NCBI GenBank assembly: GCA_019137195.1
Contig: JAGVSR010000003.1
Location: 1-45,000 of the forward strand
Source of the DNA: Alphaproteobacteria bacterium
GTDB lineage: Bacteria; Pseudomonadota; Alphaproteobacteria; Rhizobiales; Hyphomicrobiaceae
Length of the DNA stretch: 45,000 bases
Direction: 5' to 3'
Shown here: in pieces, positions 36,093-43,060 of the stretch
How the letters are laid out: every line of letters begins with the position of its first letter
Position numbering within the stretch: the first letter of the stretch is position 1
Notes under the pieces: generated by a model
The model's input: the letters and a program-made list of their open reading frames with translations, nothing else
What the model was told of the DNA's origin: nothing
The model's database searches: none
Program-made: the position numbers and the translations under genes

Positions 36093-36575
36093 TCACCAGA
36101 CCTGGGAGCGCCCTTCACCGGAAAGGATCTCGCCGAGCCGTCGCCGCGCCGGCTCGTGCATGTCGTCCGGCAGGGCGTCGGGCGAGAACAGGCCCTGCTC
36201 GGCGATCTCCTGGTTGGGCGGCGGCAAGAAAGTCTGCCGCCACTGCCGCACCAGGAACAGCGCGATATGGTCGCCGGGGAAGCGCTGGAAATTGGCGTAG
36301 ATGCCGAACAGCTCCGGGACGCCCTCGATCTCGACCCCAGCCTCCTCGACGAGCTCGCGCTTGAGCGTCGCCTCAGCGGTCTCGCCCCATTCGACGCCGC
36401 CGCCCGGGAAGTGCCAGCCCGGCCGGTAGGTGTGCCGAATGAGCAGCACCCGGTTGTCCGGCGTGAGCACGACGCCCTGCGCGCCGAGCGTCAGCCCGCG
36501 CGTCCACCGCCAATAGCGCTGCATCGTACGCAGGGCGACAAGATCGATCCGCCGTGGTGTGAGGAGCACCTTCAT
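36093..36575 (-). CDS. NUDIX hydrolase
   Basis: A 160-residue pyrophosphohydrolase acting on a nucleoside diphosphate linked to some moiety X. The Nudix box GX5EX7REUXEEXGU fits residues 59-81 exactly, within [20 protein letters not shown] and EAGVEI. A 30-residue N-terminal extension containing [19 protein letters not shown] precedes the domain; this YWR...RGLTLG start is common in alphaproteobacterial members. The gene is upstream of the orphan kinase on the same strand, 124 bp apart, so they may be co-transcribed. The substrate cannot be predicted from the sequence. Confidence 0.93.
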   Translation of the reverse strand: MKVLLTPRRIDLVALRTMQRYWRWTRGLTLGAQGVVLTPDNRVLLIRHTYRPGWHFPGGGVEWGETAEATLKRELVEEAGVEIEGVPELFGIYANFQRFPGDHIALFLVRQWRQTFLPPPNQEIAEQGLFSPDALPDDMHEPARRRLGEILSGEGRSQVW

Positions 36576-36729
36576 GGGTCACTGTCTCGATGTGTTCGCC
36601 GTCCTTGGCAATCCTCTATGACGCCTTCCGGGGCCCATGCGTAGGATTCGATTGCCGCCAGCTACCGCCAAATTCCTCAATTCTTGCCGAAGTGTGCTAG
36701 AAGCGTGCCACCATAGCATCAGACGCACC

Positions 36730-37713
36730 ATGTCCGAGACCATCACGCTCGCCCACCTCACGGACGTTCATTTGGCGCCGCTGACCGGCTTCGCGCCGCG
36801 CTACTGGAACGTGAAGCGGGCGCTCGGCTACTTGAACTGGCTCAGAGGCCGCCGCCGCGTACACGTGCGCGAGGTGGCCGACCGCATCGCCTCCGATGCC
36901 GTGAGCCTTCGGCCCGACCACGTCGTCGTTACGGGAGACCTCGTCAACATTGGGCTGCCGGCCGAGTTTGCCGCGGCCCGCACCTGGCTCGAGAGCCTCG
37001 GACCGCCCGAGCGAGTGACGGTGGTTCCTGGAAACCATGACATCTATACGGCCCGCCTGCACGGCGCCTCCTGCCTCGCCGACTGGGCGCCCTACATGGC
37101 GAGCGACGCCTGGGGCCGGAGCCTCGAGCGATGCGCAGCCGCGGCCGCAGTGGCGACGTTTCCGTTCGCGCGCCGCGTCGGGCCCGTTGCGCTCATCGGC
37201 CTGTGCTCCGCCGTGCCGACACCGCCGTTCGTCGCCGCGGGCCGGCTTGGCGCCGACCAGCTGGCCGCCCTCGGGCCAATCCTCGATGCCGCAGCAACCG
37301 AGCGTCTCGTGAGGGTCGTTCTCATCCATCACCCGCCGCTTGTGGGCCAGGCGCCGCCCCGCCGCGGCCTCGCCGATGCCGCTGGACTCGAGCGCGTGCT
37401 CGAACGTCACGGCGCCGAGCTCGTGCTCCACGGCCACAACCATCACGACATGTTTGCCCTGCATCGGGGAGCAGACGGCGATATGCCGATCCTCGGTCTC
37501 GCCTCGGCCTCGGCGGCGATTGCCCACAAGCACGAGCCCCTGGCCCGTTACAACCTCGTGCGGATATCGCGCCAGCGCGGTGGTCACACCATCGAGTGCG
37601 TCACCCGCGGGATTGTGGCGGACGGCGGCGGCGTGATTGAGATCGCCCGCCGTCACCTCCGTCACGGCGAGACCCTGGACGCCGCTCTTTCGGCCGGAGG
37701 ACCAGTGTCATGA
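36730..37713 (+). CDS. Calcineurin-like metallophosphoesterase
   Basis: A 327-residue dimetal phosphoesterase. All five ligand motifs are present: AHLTDVHLAPLTG (Asp, His), VVTGDLVNIG, VVPGNHDIYTAR, LIHHPPLVG and LVLHGHNHHDMF. An insertion RRRVHVREVADRIASDAV follows the first motif. The start MSETITLAHLTDVHL is standard for the 3',5'-cAMP phosphodiesterase CpdA-like branch, but the exact substrate (cyclic nucleotide, phospholipid or UDP-diacylglucosamine-like) is undetermined. The stop overlaps the MFS start (ATGA), so the enzyme and transporter are made together. Divergent from the NUDIX gene across about 150 bp. Confidence 0.92.
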   Translation: MSETITLAHLTDVHLAPLTGFAPRYWNVKRALGYLNWLRGRRRVHVREVADRIASDAVSLRPDHVVVTGDLVNIGLPAEFAAARTWLESLGPPERVTVVPGNHDIYTARLHGASCLADWAPYMASDAWGRSLERCAAAAAVATFPFARRVGPVALIGLCSAVPTPPFVAAGRLGADQLAALGPILDAAATERLVRVVLIHHPPLVGQAPPRRGLADAAGLERVLERHGAELVLHGHNHHDMFALHRGADGDMPILGLASASAAIAHKHEPLARYNLVRISRQRGGHTIECVTRGIVADGGGVIEIARRHLRHGETLDAALSAGGPVS

Positions 37714-38942
37714 CCGAGCGTCCGGCCTTAGAGCGACAGGCCCCGCCCGGTCTTTCGGTCTCGACGATCGTCGCTGCGTCGGCGGCGGTTGCCGCGATCG
37801 GAATGGGCCTGCGTCAGGTGCTCGGCCTGTTCTTGAAGCCGATGACCATGGAGATCGCGGTCGGGCGCGAGGATTTCGCGCTCTCGGTCGCCATCGCCAA
37901 CCTCGTCTGGGGTATGATGGCCCCGTTCATGGGAGCAGTCGGCGATCGCTACGGCGCCGCCCCCATCGTCGCCGCCGGCGGGCTCGCGACCGCCGCCGGC
38001 CTGGCGCTGATGGCAGTCGCTGCCTCGCCCGCCGCACTGTATGGCGCCGGCATCTTGCTCGGCATTGGCGTGTCTGGAACCGGTGTCAGTGCGCTGGTCG
38101 GCACGGCGGCGCGCGCAGCCGGACCCGACCATCGTACGCGGGCGATCGCTGTCGTCGGCATGGGAAGTGGCGTCGGCATCCTCGTCGCACTGCCCTACAC
38201 CCATCTCCTGATGGATGTCGTCGGCTGGCGTAATGCACTCGCTGTCCTGGCGGCAACTGCGCTTTCGACCCTCCTGCTGGCGCTGCTTCTCCGCCAGGGC
38301 GGCGTTGCGGCGCCAGCTGCGCCGCGCTCGTCGACAGCGAGGGAGGCGCTCGCCGAGGCTTTCAGGCACCGCGACTTCTGGCTCCTGAACCTCGGCTTCT
38401 TCGTCTGTGGCTTTCATGTCGTCTTCTACGCCACCCACCTTCCGCCCTATGTGGCCGACCTCGGGCTGGCTCCCGGCGTCGCGGTAACCGCGCTCATGGC
38501 AACCGGGGTCGGCAATCTCGTCGGCACCTGGATTGCCGGCGAATGGGGCCGCGTGCTGCCGAAGCGCTACGGCCTCGCATTGATCTATTCGGGACGTGCC
38601 CTCGTGTTCCTCGGCTTCCTGTATCTGCCTGCGACGCCGGCGATGATCATAGTCTCGAGTGCGCTTCTCGGCCTTCTGTGGCTGTCGACAGTGCCGTTGA
38701 CGAGTGGCCTCGTCGCAACCATGTTCGGCACCGGGTGGATGACCATGCTCTTCGGTGTGGTCTTCCTCTCGCACCAGGTGGGCTCCTTTCTTGGAGCCTG
38801 GCTCGGCGGTCGGGCCTTCGATGCGCTGGGCTCCTACGACGTCATGTGGTGGATCTCGGTCGCGCTTGGGCTCATCGCCGCCGCCTTGAGCCTTCCCGTG
38901 CGCGAGCGCAGCGCCTCGACCCTGCAGGCGGAGCCGGCATGA
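37710..38942 (+). CDS. MFS transporter
   Basis: A 410-residue major facilitator protein with 12 predicted spans. The first half has the loop 2-3 motif around GAVGDRYGAAPIVAAGGLAT; the second half includes FRHRDFWLLNLGFFVCGFHV and EWGRVLPKRYGLALIYSGRA. It resembles the monocarboxylate/oxalate-formate antiporter-like branch (AYATHLPPYVADLGL-type helix 7), so an organic anion is a reasonable guess, but the substrate is not known. The gene starts with ATGA overlap on the phosphoesterase and ends with another ATGA overlap on a 48-residue membrane peptide, giving a tightly coupled three-gene operon. Confidence 0.93.
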   Translation: MTERPALERQAPPGLSVSTIVAASAAVAAIGMGLRQVLGLFLKPMTMEIAVGREDFALSVAIANLVWGMMAPFMGAVGDRYGAAPIVAAGGLATAAGLALMAVAASPAALYGAGILLGIGVSGTGVSALVGTAARAAGPDHRTRAIAVVGMGSGVGILVALPYTHLLMDVVGWRNALAVLAATALSTLLLALLLRQGGVAAPAAPRSSTAREALAEAFRHRDFWLLNLGFFVCGFHVVFYATHLPPYVADLGLAPGVAVTALMATGVGNLVGTWIAGEWGRVLPKRYGLALIYSGRALVFLGFLYLPATPAMIIVSSALLGLLWLSTVPLTSGLVATMFGTGWMTMLFGVVFLSHQVGSFLGAWLGGRAFDALGSYDVMWWISVALGLIAAALSLPVRERSASTLQAEPA

Positions 38943-39085
38943 GGAGTGCGACACGGCGTCTTGAGATGGTCGTCCTGGCGCTCGTTCTGGCGCTCGTGGC
39001 CGGAGCGCTCGCATTGTGGACCGGGCGCGGCGAGGCACTCCTCCTCGACCTCGCCGGCGGCATCCGCGCGGTGCTGTGCCTGTAG
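38939..39085 (+). CDS. Single-span membrane micropeptide, coupled to MFS gene
   Basis: A 48-residue protein whose ATG overlaps the MFS stop codon (ATGA). It has a basic N-terminus (MRSATRRLE) and one membrane span (MVVLALVLALVAGALALW) followed by a polar loop (TGRGEA) and a second hydrophobic stretch ending AVLCL. I do not recognise the family. The translational coupling suggests a small accessory subunit or stabiliser of the transporter, as known for several small membrane proteins, but this is inference. It could be spurious read-through, though the ATGA junction and membrane character argue for a real gene. Confidence 0.6.
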   Translation: MRSATRRLEMVVLALVLALVAGALALWTGRGEALLLDLAGGIRAVLCL

Positions 39086-39158
39086 GCCAGGATGGGGCGT
39101 CGGGCACCCGCCGCACTGCACCGCTGGCCGGCGCTTTGGGGGGCGTGACGGTCAGCTA

Positions 39159-39227
39159 GTGTCCCGACCGCGAAGTTCATCACCTTGTTCGGCACGCTCT
39201 TAACGAGCGTCGCGGTCGAAAGGACAC
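39159..39227. repeat. Imperfect inverted repeat, 15-18 bp arms
   Basis: The left arm GTGTCC-CGACCGCGA (39159-39173) pairs with TCGCGGTCG-AAA-GGACAC (39210-39227), interrupted by three unpaired bases, around a 36-bp interior. It may be a transposon-derived miniature element or a large terminator for the preceding operon. No transposase is nearby. Confidence 0.55.
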
Positions 39228-39261
39228 GAGCAAGCCTCTGATCTCGTGTGGCTCAGTTTCT

Positions 39262-39304
39262 GAAGTCCGCTCATGACCCCGGCTCCGAGAATGAAGCGGA
39301 CTTC
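39262..39304. repeat. Inverted repeat with perfect 10-bp arms
   Basis: GAAGTCCGCT (39262-39271) is matched by AGCGGACTTC (39295-39304) across a 23-bp spacer. It lies in the convergent gap between the MFS operon and the PP2C gene and could act as a bidirectional terminator or be a copy of a dispersed intergenic palindrome. Confidence 0.6.
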
Positions 39305-39378
39305 GGAATCGCCACGCTAGCTCCGAGACCACCGGGCGAACGCCAGCCCTAGGCTACTCCCGTCTCAAGATGCATGCG

Positions 39379-40233
39379 TCACACCTCGCTCACGCACAAC
39401 ATCAGCCCCGTGGCGTCGTCCGACACCTTGGCGCGCGGGAAGCTCGTGCAGTCGCCGTCCTCCGCCTCGAGCAAGCGCAGCTCGTCGATGAGCGCGGCGA
39501 GACCGCGCGCGAACGCTGCCTCGAGCAGCGTCTCTGGGGTGTAGCGGCCGAACACGTCGGTGAGACGCGATAGGCCGTCGCTCGCGATCAGGATGCGCGC
39601 CCGCGGCCGGATCTCGTGCCGCTCGGTCGCGACGAAACGCTTGGGCGGCGGCACGACAGAAAACACGCCGTAGCCGTCGTCGCGATTGAGGCGGTCGCGC
39701 GCGGTCCGGAGCTTGGACCACAGCGCTGCCCGCGCCTCAGCCTGCGTGGCTCTCGGCTCACGCTCGCGGTGCGCGCGGATGGCGGACGCGACCCACGGAT
39801 CTCCACCGTCGCCGTTTCCGATGCCGCGGCGTACGAACGTCCCGTCGCTCTCGATCATGAGGGCACAGTCGCCGAGGCTGAGGCTGTCGACACAGTCCGT
39901 ATCGAGCCGCAAGATCAAAGCTGCGGCGGACGGGTATTCGTGACGATGCCGCAGCGGTCGTTTGAGGCCTTTCTCGAAGGTAGGACGGATCTCTGACGCC
40001 GCGCGCTCCGGTAGCGTCTCGAGCGCGGCTGCTGCCTCGCCGGCAAGCGTTGCGAGCGTACCGTCGAGCGCTTCGGCAAACCACGCCGCGTCCGTGCTCT
40101 CGCCCACGATCGGTGCGGCGAGCACGTCGGTCGCCCCGTCGACGACCCATGCCACGGAATCCGCGGCGCCGGCACGGTCCTCGTTGACGGCGTTGCCGCC
40201 GCTGCTGGCAATGTCGATGACGTCGAATTTCAT
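39379..40233 (-). CDS. PP2C-like Ser/Thr protein phosphatase
   Basis: A 284-residue PPM/PP2C-type metal-dependent phosphatase. The ordered motifs are SSGGNAVNEDRAGA (the metal-site Asp of motif 1), AWVVDGATDV (motif 2, VVDGA), DSLSLGDCALMIESDGTFVR (motif for GD), RILIASDGLSRLTD and AKVSDDATGLML (late motifs with metal Asp). It is at the size of a stand-alone catalytic domain with no membrane span or receiver. The ATG at 40233 (MKFDVIDIAS, after AGG) is chosen over 40257. No Ser/Thr kinase or anti-sigma gene is adjacent, so its partner is unknown. It is divergent from the patatin gene at 40585. Confidence 0.88.
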   Translation of the reverse strand: MKFDVIDIASSGGNAVNEDRAGAADSVAWVVDGATDVLAAPIVGESTDAAWFAEALDGTLATLAGEAAAALETLPERAASEIRPTFEKGLKRPLRHRHEYPSAAALILRLDTDCVDSLSLGDCALMIESDGTFVRRGIGNGDGGDPWVASAIRAHREREPRATQAEARAALWSKLRTARDRLNRDDGYGVFSVVPPPKRFVATERHEIRPRARILIASDGLSRLTDVFGRYTPETLLEAAFARGLAALIDELRLLEAEDGDCTSFPRAKVSDDATGLMLCVSEV

Positions 40234-40584
40234 GGCACCTGGCATTCTCGTCGCCACATGATCGGGTTACCCTGCCCACGCATAGCACGCGCGGCTTCGA
40301 GCGGCGCGACTGGCCCGCGCTTCGTCGCCGCACACGTTTGGCTCGCGATCTCGCATCGAAGGAGCCACAGCGCACGGAGCCGGAGCCACAATCCCCGTCG
40401 CGGGTGCCATCGCCGTCAGCGGCCTCGTCGGCGGCGGGCGCGTTTTGACCGACGGCGGCGCGGCGGTGCCGTGACGAGAATGATCTCGTCGCCGGCTATG
40501 GCATTGCTGCAACGCTCTCCCGCGGAAACCGATTGCCCGTAGTGCTCCCGGTCTCACCTCTGCCATGATAAAAGGCTGGGTCTC
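40234..40584. other. Divergent intergenic region PP2C - patatin
   Basis: About 350 bases carrying the promoters for both flanking genes. I see no convincing -35/-10 pair, repeat or small gene. A stop-to-stop open frame at about 40287-40473 (+) translates to a Gly/Ala-rich sequence but has no start codon. Confidence 0.4.
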
Positions 40585-41757
40585 GTGCCATCGGCATGCA
40601 CGTCGGCTCGCGTACTCGGTCGCGAGCGACGGACCGAGGACAACGGGACCAATCGCTTGAAGCTCTTCGAAAAACCGCTGGTGTTGAACCTTGCGCTGCA
40701 GGGCGGCGGCGCGCATGGCGCGTTCACCTGGGGCGTGCTCGACCGCCTGCTCGAGGAGCCACAGCTGAAAATCTCCTGGATTTCAGGAACGAGCGCCGGC
40801 GCCGTCAACGCGGTCGCACTCGCTTGTGGCCTTGCGATCGCTGGCAACGATGGCGCGCGTGCCAAGCTCCGAAAGGTGTGGGAGGGCGTTCACAAAGCAG
40901 GGGTGCCCGACCTCATGCGAATGAACCCCTTCCTCTACTCCCTCTCGCGCAGCCCGACCATGGCGCAGATGGCGAGCCTGCTCTCGCCCTACGAGTTCAA
41001 TCCCCTGGGCTTCGACCCCCTTCGTCGGCTGCTGGCCGAGACAATCGATTTTGCGGCGCTACGCACAGCACCCGGCCCGGAGCTCGTCATTGCCGCGACC
41101 GACGTTGCGACCGGCCGCCCGCGGTTCTTCCGCCGCAGGAACCTTGCGATCGAGCAGGTCCTTGCCTCCTGCTGCCTGCCGACGCTCCACCATTCTGTCG
41201 AGATCGAGGGTCGCGCCTACTGGGACGGCGGCTTCTCGTCGAACCCGGATCTCGTCAATGTCGCCGGCTCGAGCCCGGCCGGCGATACGCTCGTCGTGCT
41301 CGTCAATCCGTTCGAAACCGACACCTTGCCCACGGGTGCGCGCGAGATCTCTGGCCACGCCAACCGGCTCACCTTCAACGCGCCGTTTCTGCGTGACGTG
41401 GAGGTGATCGAGACCGCTCGCGAGGCCATGACCGGCCTTTTCCGGCCCCGCCGCGGACGTCTGGTCCGTCTTGCGCGTCACCGCTTCCACGTCATCGAGG
41501 CCGCGCGCTACACCTCAACCCTGAGCCACGACAGCAAGCTGAAGCCAGACATCAATCTCTTGAACTACCTGCACGGCGCGGGCCGCACCGAGGCGAGCCA
41601 GTGGCTCGACCGCCATCGCAGCGACGTGGGCCGCCGTGCCACCGTGGATTTGAAGCGCAAGTTCCTCGATCGCGAGCGAGCTCCGCTACCGGCACCCGTG
41701 CCGCTTCCCGCACCGCAGGCTCCGATCATCGCCAAGATCGCAGACGAGAAAAAGTAA
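40585..41757 (+). CDS. Patatin-like phospholipase, cytoplasmic type
   Basis: A serine acyl hydrolase of up to 390 residues. The patatin core has the oxyanion motif LALQGGGAHGAFTWGVLDRL, the nucleophile Ser in SGTSAGAVNAVAL and the catalytic Asp in AYWDGGFSSNPDL. Unlike the other patatin in the window it has no signal peptide or lipobox. The start is uncertain: the GTG at 40585 adds about 24 non-conserved residues, while a TTG at 40657 would begin KLFEKPLVLNLALQGG, closer to the family. The Pro-rich tail (APLPAPVPLPAPQAP) near the C-terminus is unusual. Bacterial members of this group often act in lipid turnover or PHB-related functions; substrate unknown. Confidence 0.92.
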   Translation: MPSACTSARVLGRERRTEDNGTNRLKLFEKPLVLNLALQGGGAHGAFTWGVLDRLLEEPQLKISWISGTSAGAVNAVALACGLAIAGNDGARAKLRKVWEGVHKAGVPDLMRMNPFLYSLSRSPTMAQMASLLSPYEFNPLGFDPLRRLLAETIDFAALRTAPGPELVIAATDVATGRPRFFRRRNLAIEQVLASCCLPTLHHSVEIEGRAYWDGGFSSNPDLVNVAGSSPAGDTLVVLVNPFETDTLPTGAREISGHANRLTFNAPFLRDVEVIETAREAMTGLFRPRRGRLVRLARHRFHVIEAARYTSTLSHDSKLKPDINLLNYLHGAGRTEASQWLDRHRSDVGRRATVDLKRKFLDRERAPLPAPVPLPAPQAPIIAKIADEKK

Positions 41758-41878
41758 AGTCCCTGCCGGCCAGTCTTGGATGCAATGGACTTCGGCGCTT
41801 TTGGACCGCGCGGGCCCTTCCGCCAGCGCAGTGCCGTTCGCGGCCGTTGTAGCCGAGATGCTCGACGGTCGAGCGGCC

Positions 41879-42100
41879 TCAGCCCCGAATCCTGCACTTC
41901 TCGCGCTGTCGCACGCGCTCCGCGACACCGGCCCAGGCCCACGAGCGCCCCGCATCGCCGTTCAAGTCGTGCATGTTGGAGAAGAATTCGGCGACGCTCG
42001 CCGCGTGTAGGCCGTGGCGCGCCTCGAGAGCGGCCGCCATGAACTCGACGTCGGTCGGTGACGGGGTGGGGTCGCGGTCCTGCTTGAAAGCGTCGTTCAT
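41879..42100 (-). CDS. Small hypothetical protein, 73 residues
   Basis: A small soluble protein beginning MNDAFKQDRDPTPSPTDVEF and continuing with MAAALEARHGLHAASVAEFF and SNMHDLNGDAGRSWAWAGVA. I do not recognise a family. It is helical by composition, with an HGLHAASVAEFFSNMHDLNG stretch that resembles the small DUF-type helical proteins of alphaproteobacteria. The ATG at 42100 has a GAGGAG site about nine bases upstream, which supports it as a real gene. The frame runs further upstream to 42382, but that sequence overlaps the divergent DUF1489 start region and is poor. It is divergent from the DUF1489 gene across about 275 bp. Confidence 0.65.
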   Translation of the reverse strand: MNDAFKQDRDPTPSPTDVEFMAAALEARHGLHAASVAEFFSNMHDLNGDAGRSWAWAGVAERVRQREKCRIRG

Positions 42101-42375
42101 GGTCCTGCTCCTCGCTCGCGCGGAGGTTGGTCGGGCGGCCTCGGCGTAGCGTCGCGAGCCCAGTGTCTCAGGACGGCCGGAAGCAAGAACGGCGCCAGTC
42201 GCAGCCGTCCCGCCCCGGCACAGGGGAGGCCGAAGTGCGCCGAGAGCTGAGCGAATCGTCGGGGATTCCTGCGGAAAAGCCGGTCGCACCGGGCCGTTTT
42301 GACATGCTGAACGCGGACCATGGATGCTAGACTCGCGCTGCAGTAAGTCCGCAGGCGAGCCTCGAGCGTCCGGAA

Positions 42376-42813
42376 ATGACACTTCATCTCATCAAGCTCT
42401 GCGTCGGGGCGTCGTCGATCGACGACCTTGCCCAATGGCAGGCCGAGCACCGCGCGTTTCGCGTCAAGGGCAAGGGGTTGCGCGTCTTTCACACCACGCT
42501 CCAGCGGCCGAAGCGCGAGTCAGAGCTCCTGAACGGCGGCTCGCTTTACTGGGTGATCAAGGGCATCGTCCAGTGCCGACAGCGCCTTCTCGGCTTCGAC
42601 GATGGCACCAAGGACGACGGTTCGCCGTGCTGCCTGATCCTTCTCGACCCCGCAATCGTGGCTGTACGCCCGCAACCGCGGAAGGCCTTCCAGGGCTGGC
42701 GCTACCTCCCCGCTGCCGAGGCCCCGCCCGACTTGAAGTCCGGCATGTCCGGCAGCATCTCCGCTATGCCCGAGCGGATGCGCCGCGATCTTGCAGCGCT
42801 GGGTCTGCTGTGA
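42376..42813 (+). CDS. DUF1489 family protein
   Basis: A 145-residue conserved alphaproteobacterial protein of unknown function. Family stretches are MTLHLIKLCVGASSIDDLAQ at the start, HTTLQRPKRESELLNGGSLY, WVIKGIVQCRQRLLGFDDGT and AFQGWRYLPAAEAPPDL. It is soluble, without signal peptide. The length and the start fit the family exactly. Downstream, at 42810, a GTG overlaps its stop and opens a 25-residue frame. No catalytic motif or operon partner gives a clue to its role. Confidence 0.95.
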   Translation: MTLHLIKLCVGASSIDDLAQWQAEHRAFRVKGKGLRVFHTTLQRPKRESELLNGGSLYWVIKGIVQCRQRLLGFDDGTKDDGSPCCLILLDPAIVAVRPQPRKAFQGWRYLPAAEAPPDLKSGMSGSISAMPERMRRDLAALGLL

Positions 42814-42887
42814 GCGCTCGGCCGGACATCGTTGCGATGCTCGGCGCCGTCTCTTGCCTTGCAGTCCTGCTGGGCTGCGTCGCATAG
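42810..42887 (+). CDS. Possible lipoprotein-like micro-ORF, 25 residues
   Basis: A GTG overlapping the DUF1489 stop (GTGA) opens a 25-codon frame, VSARPDIVAMLGAVSCLAVL followed by LGCVA. It contains an entire hydrophobic signal-like core and a lipobox-like LLGC, then stops two residues later. It may be a tiny lipoprotein, a remnant signal peptide, or chance. No own ribosome-binding site is seen. Confidence 0.25.
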   Translation: MSARPDIVAMLGAVSCLAVLLGCVA

Positions 42888-43060
42888 GCGACCGGGCAAC
42901 GCGAGTATAGGCAGCAATCCTCGTCGAGGCTCGGTCACGCCCCATTCACGTAGCTTGCACCAGCGGGGCACCATCGAGCCGCCGCCCTTGCGCCCCGCGA
43001 TCTCGTGGACCATCGCCTACGCTGTCTCGACGAGCAGCAAGCAGGGTGGGGGTGTCGAGC

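Noticed and set aside
40287-40473. Stop-to-stop open frame translating to a Gly/Ala/Val-rich sequence
   Set aside because: No acceptable start codon in frame and no ribosome-binding site; composition alone explains its openness.
42702-43013. Minus-strand frame overlapping the DUF1489 gene end
   Set aside because: Mostly antisense to DUF1489 and compositionally like a shadow frame.
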